Assembly: GCA_003551645.1 (NCBI GenBank)
Contig: PUND01000035.1
Coordinates: 1 to 57,023, forward strand
DNA from: Phycisphaerae bacterium
GTDB lineage: Bacteria; Planctomycetota; Phycisphaerae; SM23-33
Direction of reading: 5' to 3'
Length of the DNA: 57,023 nucleotides
Shown: piece after piece, positions 31,218-40,144 of the stretch
How the letters are laid out: every line of letters starts with the position of its first letter
Position numbering within the stretch: position 1 is the stretch's first letter
Translations under genes and position numbers: made by a program
The notes under the pieces: generated by a model
Told to the model about the DNA's origin: nothing
Databases searched by the model: none
The model's input: the letters and a program-made list of their open reading frames with translations, nothing else

Positions 31218-32229
31218 CTTCGTCCTCCTTGTCGGGCATGCCATGCTTGACGGCCTCGATTAGCTCGGGATCCATCTGTTCTTCCTGCTCGTCCTGCTCG
31301 TCGAGGTCGTCTTCATCCGTATCCGTATCTTCGGTTGGGCGGCGCGGCTGATAGGTCGGATACTTCGAGCTTTGCCCCTGGCTGCGGCGGCGCATGTAGA
31401 AGAACATTATCAGCAGCAGTGCCACAACAACCATCAGCACAAGGGCCTGCAGCATATCCGTTCCGGGTGTTGCATCGGCCGCAGACCGGCGCAACTGCCA
31501 TGCCGCCACCACCGGATAGTTCAACTCATCTCCCGCCCGTGACTCGGCCGTGAGAATCTTGTAGAAAACACCCGCCGCATCGATCGGTGGCTGACTGTAG
31601 TAAATCTTCCGTCCCCCCTCGGCGGTCTCATCCGGCTCGCCGAAGATGGGCGTGGGGTCAACCACGGAGAAGAGGATTACCGGCTCTTCCTCTTTCAGTT
31701 CCGGTCCGGCTCCGACGTTGATACCGTGTATCTCCCAGACGGGCCTGTCCGTCGGCCAGTGCGAAGACCTGCCCAGGCCCTTGCCGGCCGTCAGGCGCCT
31801 GACGCTCCAGGGCACGACCCGCATCCTCAGCGGCCTGGCGCGGTAGCGCGACGGGTACTCCAGCAGGTCGGCATACGACGGCGCCCCCAGTGCCGATAAC
31901 TCCGCGTCGGGAAGCTCCGGCAGGGCGGCGGCGCGCCGCAGAATCAGATACAGCGGCGGCTCATCCCTCTGCTGGCTGTAGTCGCGGACGGTATCGAGTA
32001 TCTGCTGTTCCTGCTCGGTGAAGGTCAGCCCCTGTTCCACGGATTCGGCGCGCTCTATTTCGGACTCCGTCGCCTCCGCGGGCCCGACGCGGTCGGTTTC
32101 GGGCAGGTCGCGGCCGGGGTGGCGAAATACCATCGAGATACCGAGCACAAATAGTCCGGCGAACACCAGGATCGCCACCAGGCGCCATGCGGGATGATAC
32201 GGTTTGTTACGGGGAGAACCGGCTGTCAT
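31189..32229 (-). CDS. Two-span membrane protein, unknown
   Basis: 346 residues, start ATG 32229. One transmembrane helix lies near the N-terminus (LVAILVFAGLFVLGISMVF) and a second near residue 270 (LQALVLMVVVALLLIMFFYM). Between them is a ~230-residue domain, predicted periplasmic by the basic flanks, that contains an OB-like run (RPLRMRVVPWSVRRL). The cytoplasmic tail is strongly acidic (runs of Asp/Glu with Gln). No family recognised. Its end overlaps the aroB start by about 29 nt, an arrangement implying translational coupling rather than a shared pathway. Confidence 0.7.
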   Translation of the reverse strand: MTAGSPRNKPYHPAWRLVAILVFAGLFVLGISMVFRHPGRDLPETDRVGPAEATESEIERAESVEQGLTFTEQEQQILDTVRDYSQQRDEPPLYLILRRAAALPELPDAELSALGAPSYADLLEYPSRYRARPLRMRVVPWSVRRLTAGKGLGRSSHWPTDRPVWEIHGINVGAGPELKEEEPVILFSVVDPTPIFGEPDETAEGGRKIYYSQPPIDAAGVFYKILTAESRAGDELNYPVVAAWQLRRSAADATPGTDMLQALVLMVVVALLLIMFFYMRRRSQGQSSKYPTYQPRRPTEDTDTDEDDLDEQDEQEEQMDPELIEAVKHGMPDKEDEDSDGDRSSG

Positions 32230-32379
32230 ATGTTGATTGTAATCCGCCGGTCATGAGAGTGTCAAAACAACAGCCCGCTCGGCGGTGGCCGTTATTACGG
32301 TGCGTCGGCCTCGAATACCCTGTATGAGCAGCGGTCGGATGAGTCCGCTGTTCGGTGCGTTCGTGCTCGGAGTCCCGCG

Positions 32380-33408
32380 TTAGTCCTGTCCGCCGGCCGC
32401 CTCGCGGCTAGGGCTGTTGGTGAAAGCCGGCAGGAGGAAGGAATCGGTCGGGCTTGAGGGTGTCTCGAATCCGGTATATTCGCGTACGCCGTCGGCCAGG
32501 AAGATATTGTTGCCGTTGACTCCGACGTTGGGGTCGCTGGCCCAGTCAACGTGCATGTCCAGATAGAGCACGTTCTGGCCGGTGTGGTTGTGGTTCGCGC
32601 TGGCGGTGGCGGAGAGGCGGTCGGGATGGAACCTGCCGCCCTCGAATACCGGGTTGCTGTCCGAGAGTATCGCCATTTCCCCGGCCACTTCGGCGAAATC
32701 CTGGTTGTGAATGGACACGGGGTTGTCGCCAACGGCGTGCTGGTATGAATAGCTGACGTACTGTGCGTCGGGGAAATCGGTCATCCCGGCGGTAACCACC
32801 AGCGGCCCGCTCTCGACGGAGGGGCACTGAAACGCGGTGGGCGACTGTACGTGCTTCTGACGGATAAGCTGAAACAGCGCTGCGGAGTTGCTCGCCGGTT
32901 CCGCCTCGTTGGTCGCCAGCCAGGGCCTCCGCTCGGACGTCGCGATGGGCAGATAGCCGTCGTTGTCGTTTGCGTAGGTGAGCAGGCCGGCGCCGATCTG
33001 GCCCATCCGGTAAGCGCAGGTGTCTATCGAGGCGGCGGTTTGCGCCCTGCGGACCATGGGGACCATGACCGAGCCGAGTATCACGAACACCGCCGCCATC
33101 GCGGCGAGTTCTCGAAGACGGAAAGTCGGCCGCAGGGGCCTTCGTGAGGCCTCCTCGCGGGCCAGAATCGCCTGGGTCTGTCGGTGGGAGCGAACGCGGG
33201 CGATGGTTCGCTGCGTAAGGTCTTCGGGCGGCTCGGCTTCCGGCAGCAGGTCCATCGCCGCGAAGGTGTTCGACAGTTCGTCGTGCAGGCGCCGGAATTC
33301 CGCGTCCTGCGAGAGCCGCCGGTGAATGTCCCGGCTCTGTTGCTCGTCGCACGAGCCGGTGAGAAAATCAACCAGTTTCGCCTCGTCCTCATTCAGATGC
33401 TGACTCAT
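32380..33408 (-). CDS. Anti-sigma-like membrane protein with pseudopilin-type C-terminal domain
   Basis: 342 residues, ATG 33408. The first ~95 residues are helical and resemble anti-sigma N-terminal domains (EDEAKLVDFLTGSCDEQQ, RRLHDELSNTFAAMDLLPEAEPPEDLTQRTIARV in part), without the zinc HxxxCxxC signature. A transmembrane helix follows (LAAMAAVFVILGSVMVPMV). The outer part resembles DUF1559/type II pseudopilin heads of planctomycetes: CAYRMGQIGAGLLTYANDNDGYLP, then NHNHTGQNVLYLDMHVDW. The gene overlaps the ECF sigma gene by 20 nt, so it is probably the cognate regulator, sensing an envelope signal with a pilin-like domain. That role is inferred. Confidence 0.75.
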   Translation of the reverse strand: MSQHLNEDEAKLVDFLTGSCDEQQSRDIHRRLSQDAEFRRLHDELSNTFAAMDLLPEAEPPEDLTQRTIARVRSHRQTQAILAREEASRRPLRPTFRLRELAAMAAVFVILGSVMVPMVRRAQTAASIDTCAYRMGQIGAGLLTYANDNDGYLPIATSERRPWLATNEAEPASNSAALFQLIRQKHVQSPTAFQCPSVESGPLVVTAGMTDFPDAQYVSYSYQHAVGDNPVSIHNQDFAEVAGEMAILSDSNPVFEGGRFHPDRLSATASANHNHTGQNVLYLDMHVDWASDPNVGVNGNNIFLADGVREYTGFETPSSPTDSFLLPAFTNSPSREAAGGQD

Positions 33409-34015
33409 CGCCGGACCTTTCCACGGCAGCTTTCCACCGCCGGGCGAAGTGTTTAACGGCCGCGTGCAAACGCGACTTAACGGTGCCCAGCGGCACAGAC
33501 AGGATTTCCGCTATCTCTTTGTACGCAAAATCGTGAAAGTAGCTCAACAGCAGGACCACCCGGAGATTCTCGGGCATGTCCTCGACGATGCTTCTTACGG
33601 TCTGGCGGGTCTCGAGGGTCAAAATAGATTCATCCGGACGCGGAATATCCGATGGCATCAGCGAGGCGTAGGTTTCCTCCTGGTCGCCGTCTATGGTGGC
33701 GTCGAGCGGGGCGGCCTGTCGGCGGGAGCGGCTTCTCATGGCGTCCCGGGCCTTGTTCGCGGCGATGGTGAACAGCCAGGGCTTCAGCCGCCTGGACGGG
33801 TCGAAAGTCGCCGCCGACAGGTGCAACTGCAGGAACGCCTCCTGGAAGACGTCCTCGGCCAGCGCCCTGTCGCCCGTGAAGCGAGCCAGGAAGTTGAAAA
33901 GCTCCCGCCGGTAGCGTTCGACCAGCGTGGCGAAGGCCTGCTCGTCGCCTTCGAGGTGGCGCTGAAGCAGTTCGGCGTCTGATACGGCCGGTCGGGAATT
34001 AGTGCGTTCGGTCAC
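33389..34015 (-). CDS. ECF-type RNA polymerase sigma factor
   Basis: 208 residues from ATG 34015. Sigma region 2 is clear (QAFATLVERYRRELFNFLAR, then DVFQEAFLQLH and WLFTIAANKARDAMR), a ~35-residue acidic linker follows, and region 4 is a helix-turn-helix (LSYFHDFAYKEIAEILSVPLGTVKSRLHAAVK). Region 3 is absent, as in ECF sigma factors. The downstream overlapping gene encodes a membrane anti-sigma-like protein, the usual pairing. The regulon is unknown. The gene is divergent from the MBL hydrolase gene. Confidence 0.93.
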   Translation of the reverse strand: MTERTNSRPAVSDAELLQRHLEGDEQAFATLVERYRRELFNFLARFTGDRALAEDVFQEAFLQLHLSAATFDPSRRLKPWLFTIAANKARDAMRSRSRRQAAPLDATIDGDQEETYASLMPSDIPRPDESILTLETRQTVRSIVEDMPENLRVVLLLSYFHDFAYKEIAEILSVPLGTVKSRLHAAVKHFARRWKAAVERSGDESASE

Positions 34016-34175
34016 CGCGGAGAGCTTCCTCTTTACTGGTCAAAACATCGACCGTCTGTCGGGGAGCGCATCATATGCCCGTATAGCGTCGGGGGCAATT
34101 CTTTCTTGACCGTTGCGCGAGCCGACGGCGATACTGCCTTCGTCGGCCGACGGAACGGCCCGGCGGACTCCCACT

Positions 34176-34943
34176 ATGAGTATAACAGTCATATCGCTTG
34201 CATCCGGCAGCACGGGCAACTGCACCTTTGTGGAGGCCGGAGGCGCCCGACTGCTTTTCGACGCCGGCGTCAGCGGCAAGCAGGCGCAGCAGCGGCTGGC
34301 CGCCGGCGGGCGCGATATTCGAGACGTGGACGCCGTGATAATCTCGCACGGCCACAGCGACCACATCCGATGTGCCGGCGTGTACCACCGCAAGTTCGGC
34401 CTGCCGGTGTATGTCACTCGGCGGGCGCTGCAGGCCGTCGGGGGAACCGAATCGCTGGGTGAAATCACCGACATAAGCACCTTCGCCGCGGGCGAGCAGC
34501 TCCGCTTCGACGGTGTGAGGGTCCAGACCGTCCCCACCCCCCATGACGCGACCGACACGGTATCTTTCGTGGTCTCCGCCGGCGGCAGGCGGCTGGGTAT
34601 CTTCACCGACCTCGGACACGTCTTCGCCGGACTGGGGAAGCTGATAAACTCGCTTGACGGCGTCCTGCTGGAGAGCAACCACGACGTGGACATGCTCCAC
34701 GACGGGCCTTATCCGGAGTGGCTCAAGCTCAGGGTCCGCGGAGAGGGCGGGCATCTGTCCAACGAGGAGGCCGCCGAACTGCTCGCGGACGCCGGGCGGC
34801 TGCGATGGGCTTGTCTGGGACATCTGTCCGAGAAGAACAACCATCCCGACGTGGCGATGGAAACACACCGCCGGCATGTGGGGCGGTATCTGCCGATTTC
34901 CGTTGCCGGCCGATATGCGCCCACCGAGCCGCTGACGCTGTGA
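34176..34943 (+). CDS. MBL-fold metallohydrolase (YycJ/WalJ-like)
   Basis: 255 residues. The ATG at 34176 gives the standard family start MSITVISLASGSTGNCTFVE; the open frame continues upstream without support. The metal-binding motif HxHxDH is at residues 58-63 (HGHSDH). IFTDLGHVF and LESNHDVDML supply further ligands. YycJ/WalJ-type proteins are predicted exonuclease-like hydrolases linked to DNA repair or cell-wall signalling in Firmicutes; the substrate here is unknown. The ribosome site is weak. The gene is monocistronic, flanked by a divergent sigma gene and a heparinase-like gene 196 nt downstream. Confidence 0.88.
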   Translation: MSITVISLASGSTGNCTFVEAGGARLLFDAGVSGKQAQQRLAAGGRDIRDVDAVIISHGHSDHIRCAGVYHRKFGLPVYVTRRALQAVGGTESLGEITDISTFAAGEQLRFDGVRVQTVPTPHDATDTVSFVVSAGGRRLGIFTDLGHVFAGLGKLINSLDGVLLESNHDVDMLHDGPYPEWLKLRVRGEGGHLSNEEAAELLADAGRLRWACLGHLSEKNNHPDVAMETHRRHVGRYLPISVAGRYAPTEPLTL

Positions 34944-35139
34944 CCTGTCCGCGACGCCGGGTCTTCCCGCCGCGCGGTTGACGTGTGCGGAGGTCGCGAA
35001 AGCTTCGACGCCCGGCGATTGCCCGCGGATAAGCGGATGGGGCGGTAACGTCATGGGGATACCGCTTGGGGCGGCTTGAAGTGCGGGCCGCGCGGGCGTA
35101 TCGTGAACCTTCACAAACGCCTTCCAACCTGGATTTGAG

Positions 35140-36993
35140 ATGAGACGAGGCATACTGGCAGATCGAGACGAGTTGCACCGGCTCGCGGACAAGATATCCC
35201 GCCGTCCGTTCGACGGCTTCTACGATCGGCTCGTCCGCCGCTGCGACCTTATCCTGGAGACCCAGCCGGTCACCGAGCACCACTGGCGAACGTCGTGGGA
35301 GCACGGCCAGTGGGCCTCGGCCCTGCACGCGGCCCGCGACACCCAGGGACGGCTGATCGACCTGCTTGTGGCTCATCATATTGAGCGGAACCTCGCCTAT
35401 CGCGACCGGGCCGTCGAGGAGCTTCAGAACCTCACCCGCTGGAGCACCTGGGTGGACCCGTCGCATGCGGGGATGGAGGCCGACCTGTGTACCGGCGAGG
35501 CGGCCGTGGCGGCGGCCGTAGGACTGGACTGGCTGTGGGAAGACCTCGACGACGCCGACCGGCGAAAGTACGCCGAGGCCATCCTCGCAAAGGCGGTTCG
35601 CCCGTACCTGGAGGGCGTGGAGCATGGCAGGTGGTGGTACGAGTGCTACCACAACTGGAACGCGGTGGTAAACGGCGGCATCGGGCTGGCGGCGCTGGCG
35701 ATGTCGGATGAAAGCGACGAGGCCGACCGCGCATACAAGGCCGCCCGCGCGGGGCTGAAAAATTTCCTCCAGGCGCTGGGACACGAGGGCGGATGGGATG
35801 AGGGCACCGGTTACTGGGGCTTCGGCATGCGCTTCGCGTTGCTTATGGGCGAGGCGATGTGCCGTCTTGCCGACGATCAGCGCGTATTCCGTGAACGAGG
35901 CATGTCGGAGACGGGCCGGTTCTGCGTGTATTTCTGCCCGCACGGCAGGGCGGTCAGTTTCGGCGACAATGCGACAGTCCCGATGGCGGGTTCGCTGTAT
36001 GTGCTGAGCAGGCATTTCGAGGTGCCGGAGCTGACATGGTGGCTGGACAGATACCTGTTCGAGTCGGATGTAACGGCCAGCGGGCATTCGACCTGCGGGC
36101 TGGCGCTGCTTCTAAGACCCGTCGCAGCGAAGGGCGGCGCGGCGAAAAAGCTTCGTCGGGTTAAGGTGTTCCACGAAATCGGCTGGGCGGCGATTGCCGA
36201 CGCCTGGCCGGAGCCGGGCTTGTACGTGGCCGCAAAGACCGGCGACCTTTCGGCCAATCACAGCCAGCATGACATGAACTCCATTCAGCTCCAGGTGGAT
36301 GGCGAAATGATGCTGACCGACCAGGGACATCCGCCTTACACGCGGAACTACTTTTCGCAGCGGCGGGTGGAGTTCTACGAGGTCCAGGCCCGGGCACACA
36401 ACACCATAACCGTCGCCGAGAGCGATCATCGCATCGACGCGCGGGGCGAGATTGTGGGGGAGAAAGCGGCGGCCGACTACCGCTGGGTCGCCTGCGACGC
36501 CGGGGAGGCCTGCGGTGAGAACGTGCGTTTCATCAGGCACGTGGTGATGCTGATGGACCGGCGGAGCGGGCAGGGCAGGTCGGTAGTGGTGGTTGATGAG
36601 CTGACTAACGGCGTGCCCGAGCGGGTGGACCTGTTCTGGCATACCAGGGGGCACGTACATCTTGCCGGCGAGCCGAACCCGATCCGTGGGACGATAACCG
36701 GCCGGTCCGCGAAGGTGCACTTCGCCATATACGCCAGCGTGCCGAGTCAGACGACCGTGCAGCTCTATGAGCTTAGCACCCGCCGGCCCGACCATGTGCT
36801 TCAGACGACCGCGGGGGTCTCCGACACGGCCGAGTTCGTCAGCGTCTTTTCGCGAGATGAGACGCCGTCCGAGATATCGGCCCGACACGACAACGGTCGG
36901 CTGATAGTGACGGTCGGCGAGACGGTGCTTCAGTTCCAACGGGAAGCGGATGTAACCAAGCTTCTGAGCGTTCGAGCCGCCGGCGACGATTAG
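35140..36993 (+). CDS. Heparinase II/III-like (alginate/uronate lyase-type) protein
   Basis: 617 residues, ATG 35140. The first ~330 residues are an alpha/alpha toroid (CYHNWNAVVNGGIGLAALA, EGGWDEGTGYWGFGMRFAL). The C-terminal beta-sandwich shows the heparinase II/III signature: SANHSQHDMNSIQLQVDGE, LTDQGHPPYTRNYFSQRR and EVQARAHNTITVAE. Catalytic Asn/His/Tyr positions appear to be kept (Asn in HNW, His in HSQHD). Such enzymes cleave uronic-acid polysaccharides by beta-elimination. No signal peptide is present, so it may act on imported oligosaccharides, as exo-type lyases of PL15/PL17 do. The exact substrate cannot be told. It stands alone, with a large hairpin 40 nt downstream. Confidence 0.85.
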   Translation: MRRGILADRDELHRLADKISRRPFDGFYDRLVRRCDLILETQPVTEHHWRTSWEHGQWASALHAARDTQGRLIDLLVAHHIERNLAYRDRAVEELQNLTRWSTWVDPSHAGMEADLCTGEAAVAAAVGLDWLWEDLDDADRRKYAEAILAKAVRPYLEGVEHGRWWYECYHNWNAVVNGGIGLAALAMSDESDEADRAYKAARAGLKNFLQALGHEGGWDEGTGYWGFGMRFALLMGEAMCRLADDQRVFRERGMSETGRFCVYFCPHGRAVSFGDNATVPMAGSLYVLSRHFEVPELTWWLDRYLFESDVTASGHSTCGLALLLRPVAAKGGAAKKLRRVKVFHEIGWAAIADAWPEPGLYVAAKTGDLSANHSQHDMNSIQLQVDGEMMLTDQGHPPYTRNYFSQRRVEFYEVQARAHNTITVAESDHRIDARGEIVGEKAAADYRWVACDAGEACGENVRFIRHVVMLMDRRSGQGRSVVVVDELTNGVPERVDLFWHTRGHVHLAGEPNPIRGTITGRSAKVHFAIYASVPSQTTVQLYELSTRRPDHVLQTTAGVSDTAEFVSVFSRDETPSEISARHDNGRLIVTVGETVLQFQREADVTKLLSVRAAGDD

Positions 36994-37436
36994 AGGATCT
37001 TTTGCAAAGCGCCCCGCTTGTGCCAAGAAGAAGGCGGGGCGGCCCCCTGGGGCCCGCCCCGCCCGTAACTTCGCGTGACATGAGACGCTATGTGTGCGGG
37101 TTCCTGCCTGCCGCCGGCGATCTCCTCCTCGGCCGCCTTGACCTCTTCGGCGATGTCCGCGTCGAACTGGGATTGTCCGGTCCCTGACTCGCTCCGGCCG
37201 GGTGGAGTTATGGCGACATTCCCACGCGTGCCGGAATGCCGTTGATTTCACTCCGCCCAGCGGTAAGAATTGCGCCGGTGGTTCTTTGTGGCCCGAGTTG
37301 CACCGGCCGTAAGTGCGCCTCAAGAAAAGTCCTGTGGCGTCGAAAGCGAATCAGCGTCTTCGGCGCCCTATAATAATTGCCGGCTTGAACCGGTCAGTGT
37401 CCGGATACAGTGCACGACAGTGCAAAGGAAGTGACG
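36994..37436. other. 443-nt intergenic region with strong hairpin
   Basis: It contains the hairpin at 37033-37063, a minus-strand stretch (about 37085-37230) whose codons look protein-like but lack any start codon, and a TATAAT (37369-37374) that could be the -10 of the glycogen-synthase gene without a good -35. No gene is called. Confidence 0.4.
37033..37063 (-). terminator. Strong GC hairpin, terminator-like on the minus strand
   Basis: ggcggggcg-gcccc pairs with ggggc-cgccccgcc (one bulged C), about 14 pairs. Read on the minus strand it is followed by ttcttctt; on the plus strand there is no T run. It may end minus-strand transcription or act as an mRNA 3' stabiliser for the heparinase-like gene. 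Confidence 0.45.
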
Positions 37437-38780
37437 ATGAGAATTCTGATGCTCGGTTGGGAGTTTCCTCCTCACATAAGCGGCGGCCTCGGTACGGCAT
37501 GCTACGGCATGACCAGCGGGCTTGGCGATCTCGGCGTGGAAGTCTGCTTCGTTCTTCCGACTGCGGTTCCGACAAGCGCGACAAGCCACGTTTCCCTTCG
37601 CAGTCCGACGGATGTCCGCCGCAAACGTCGCAGGACGGAGACCGAAGAGCTGGAGCACGTCGAGTTCCGTCGAGTGGAGGCGGCTCTTCAGGCATACGCC
37701 ACGCCGGAAAGCTACGCCGAGGAGATCCGTCGGAGTCGGCAGGTTTCCAGGCAGGTCGAGGAAGACGAAGCCGCCGCCGACGAGCAGTCGCCGGTGCCGG
37801 CGGACATCCGGCAGGGCGGTTCGTTCGTTCGCGGCGGGGCGGGCGTGCACTACGACGGCGACCTGATGGGACAGGTCAACCGCTACGCCCGGCTGGCTCT
37901 GGAAATCAGCGAGGAGGAGGAATTCGACGCCGTCCACGCCCACGACTGGATGACCTATCCGGCGGGGCTGGCGGTCTCGGCCGCAACCGGCAAGCCGCTG
38001 GTCATACACGTCCACAGTACCGAGTTCGACCGCTCCGGCGAGCACATCAACCAGCAGGTTTACGACGTCGAGCGGACGGGCATGCACGGGGCCAGGAAGG
38101 TCGTCTGCGTAAGCCAGCTGACAAAGAGCATCGTCACCAGCCGCTACGGCGTGCCGCCGGAGAAGTGCGAGGTCATCCATAACGCGGTCGAACTGCCGGA
38201 ACGCGCCGAGGTCTCCATGAAGCCCATCGGAAGGGATGAGAAGATCGTCCTGTTCCTCGGGCGCATCACCATGCAGAAAGGCCCGGAGTACTTCCTCCAG
38301 GCGGCGAAAAAGGTTATCGACAAGTACCCGAAGGTTCGCTTCGTGATGGCCGGCAGCGGCGACATGATCACCCGGATGATCGAGCTTGCGGCGAACCTGA
38401 AGATCGGCGGCCACGTCACCTTCACCGGCTTTCTGCGCGGCGACGACGTGGACCGTGTGTTCCGCATGGCGGATTTGTACGTCATGCCGAGCGTCTCTGA
38501 GCCGTTCGGCATCGCGCCTCTGGAGGCGCTTTCCCGCAACGTGCCGGTGATCATCTCCAAGCAGTCGGGAGTCTCGGAAGTGCTCACCCACGCGCTGAAG
38601 GTGGACTTCTGGGACATCGACGAAATGGCCAACAAGGTCCTCGCCGTGCTGCGTCACCAGCCGCTGCAAAGCGCGCTTCGCCAGCACGGTCAGATCGAGG
38701 TCCGCCGGATGACCTGGCGGGACAGCGCCGCCAAACTCAAGCAGGTTTACGAGTCGCTCACGGCTCCGGCGGCGCGGTAA
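37437..38780 (+). CDS. GT4 glycosyltransferase, glycogen/starch synthase-like
   Basis: 447 residues. Start ATG 37437 follows AAAGGAAG and gives MRILMLGWEFPPHISGGLGTACYG, quoted in part as the GlgA-type N-terminus with the glucan/ADP-binding GGLG. The catalytic GT-B half has VIHVHSTEFDRSG, VCVSQLTKSIV, FLGRITMQKGPEYFL and the nucleotide-sugar motif EPFGIAPLEAL. An insertion of charged, low-complexity residues (about 55-150, rich in Arg/Glu) separates the first strands and is not part of classical GlgA. The next gene, a GH57 amylase, is 73 nt downstream; this GT4-GH57 pair is a common glycogen/methylglucan-like module. Donor (ADP- or UDP-glucose) cannot be decided. Confidence 0.87.
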   Translation: MRILMLGWEFPPHISGGLGTACYGMTSGLGDLGVEVCFVLPTAVPTSATSHVSLRSPTDVRRKRRRTETEELEHVEFRRVEAALQAYATPESYAEEIRRSRQVSRQVEEDEAAADEQSPVPADIRQGGSFVRGGAGVHYDGDLMGQVNRYARLALEISEEEEFDAVHAHDWMTYPAGLAVSAATGKPLVIHVHSTEFDRSGEHINQQVYDVERTGMHGARKVVCVSQLTKSIVTSRYGVPPEKCEVIHNAVELPERAEVSMKPIGRDEKIVLFLGRITMQKGPEYFLQAAKKVIDKYPKVRFVMAGSGDMITRMIELAANLKIGGHVTFTGFLRGDDVDRVFRMADLYVMPSVSEPFGIAPLEALSRNVPVIISKQSGVSEVLTHALKVDFWDIDEMANKVLAVLRHQPLQSALRQHGQIEVRRMTWRDSAAKLKQVYESLTAPAAR

Positions 38781-38853
38781 CGGCTACGGCCCGCCGCCGG
38801 CGCCGGCGGTTTTGGCTTGACCCGAAAGCACTCTCCTGTAAAGGTATGCAGCC

Positions 38854-40050
38854 ATGGCATCAGTAGTCTTCTATTTTCAGGTTCACCAGCCCAGGCGGCT
38901 GCGACGGTACAGCATCTTCGACAGCGAGCCGAACTACTTCGACGACTGGCGGAACGAGCAGATACTCCGCAAGGTCGCCGACAAGTGTTACAGGCCCGCC
39001 ACCCGATTGATACGCGATCTCATCCACGAGCACGAAGGCAGGTTCCGCGTCAGCTACTCGCTGACAGGGACCGTCATAGAGCAGCTTCGCCAGTGGGCGC
39101 CGGACGTGCTCGACTTGTTCGGAGAACTGGCCGAGACCGGCTGCGTGGAGTTCATCGCCGAGACCTACTACCACTCGCTGGCGTTCCTGTACAACCGGCA
39201 GGAGTTCATCGACCAGACCAAGCAGCACTGCGAGCTGATGCAGGAGCTTTTCGGCCAGCAGCCGCGGGTGTTCCGCAACACCGAGCTGACCTACAACAAC
39301 GACGTCGCTCACGTCGTCGAACAGATGGGCTTCGACGCCATACTCACCGAGGGCGCCGACCATATCCTGGGCTACCGCAGCCCGAACTTCATATATCGGC
39401 CTCCGAACTCCGAGCAGTTGCGAATGTTGCTGAAGAACTACCGGCTCAGCGACGATATCGCGTTCCGCTTCAGCAATCGCGGCTGGCCGGAGTGGCCGTT
39501 GTCGGCCGAGAGGTTCGCCGGATGGGTGGACCAGATCAACGGTAACGGCTATGTCTGCGACCTGTTCATGGACTACGAGACCTTCGGTGAGCACCAGTGG
39601 GCCGATACCGGCATCTTCGACTTTATTCGCGCTCTGCCGGGATACGTCATGGCAGGCGGCAAAAACGACTTCATCACCGTCTCTGAGGCGATTGACAGAT
39701 ACCCGGTGGTCGGCGAGGTGGACGTACCCCACATGATCTCCTGGGCGGATACCGAACGCGATATTTCCGCTTGGCTGGGTAACAGCATGCAGTCCAACGC
39801 ACTGCACGATTTGTACGCCCTGACCGACGGGGTGGTCGGCACCGAAGACGGCATCCTCATCGACGACTGGCGAAAGCTTCAGACCTCGGACCACTTCTAT
39901 TACATGTGCACCAAGTGGTTCGCCGACGGCGACGTCCACAAGTACTTCAACCCCTACGAATCGCCCTACGACGCCTACATCAACTACATGAACATCCTGG
40001 ACAACGTCCGCGCCCGCATCGCCGCCGCCGGCGCGCGGGCGGCGACCTGA
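38854..40050 (+). CDS. GH57 alpha-amylase/4-alpha-glucanotransferase family protein
   Basis: 398 residues, ATG 38854. The five GH57 motifs are visible: FYFQVHQPRRLRRY (His in HQP), SLTGTVIEQL, the nucleophile Glu in RNTELTYNND, the acid Asp in LFMDYETFGEHQW, and the C-terminal WADTERDISAWLGN. The length matches the short cytoplasmic GH57 enzymes found beside GlgA-like synthases. There is no signal peptide, so it acts on internal glucan. It follows the GT4 gene and is probably co-transcribed; together they would build and trim glycogen, which GlgP at 23.7-26.2 kb degrades. Confidence 0.92.
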   Translation: MASVVFYFQVHQPRRLRRYSIFDSEPNYFDDWRNEQILRKVADKCYRPATRLIRDLIHEHEGRFRVSYSLTGTVIEQLRQWAPDVLDLFGELAETGCVEFIAETYYHSLAFLYNRQEFIDQTKQHCELMQELFGQQPRVFRNTELTYNNDVAHVVEQMGFDAILTEGADHILGYRSPNFIYRPPNSEQLRMLLKNYRLSDDIAFRFSNRGWPEWPLSAERFAGWVDQINGNGYVCDLFMDYETFGEHQWADTGIFDFIRALPGYVMAGGKNDFITVSEAIDRYPVVGEVDVPHMISWADTERDISAWLGNSMQSNALHDLYALTDGVVGTEDGILIDDWRKLQTSDHFYYMCTKWFADGDVHKYFNPYESPYDAYINYMNILDNVRARIAAAGARAAT

Positions 40051-40057
40051 AAAACGG

Positions 40058-40144
40058 GCGACCAGCGACCAGCGGCGAGCGACTAGCGAATAGCGAATAG
40101 CGACCAGCTTGTCCTGAGCATAGTCGAAGGGCGACGAGCGAAGG
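40058..40144 (+). repeat. Degenerate heptameric repeat with embedded CTTGTCCTGAGC-type motif
   Basis: Seven consecutive heptamers of the form gcgacca/gcgacta/gcgaata (40058-40106) are followed by cttgtcctgagcatagtcga (from 40108) and two more gcga-heptamers. The minus strand reads as Ser-Leu-Val-Ala-Arg-like heptad peptides. Both elements resemble dispersed intergenic repeats known from many environmental bacterial genomes; they lie straight after the GH57 stop. Confidence 0.7.
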
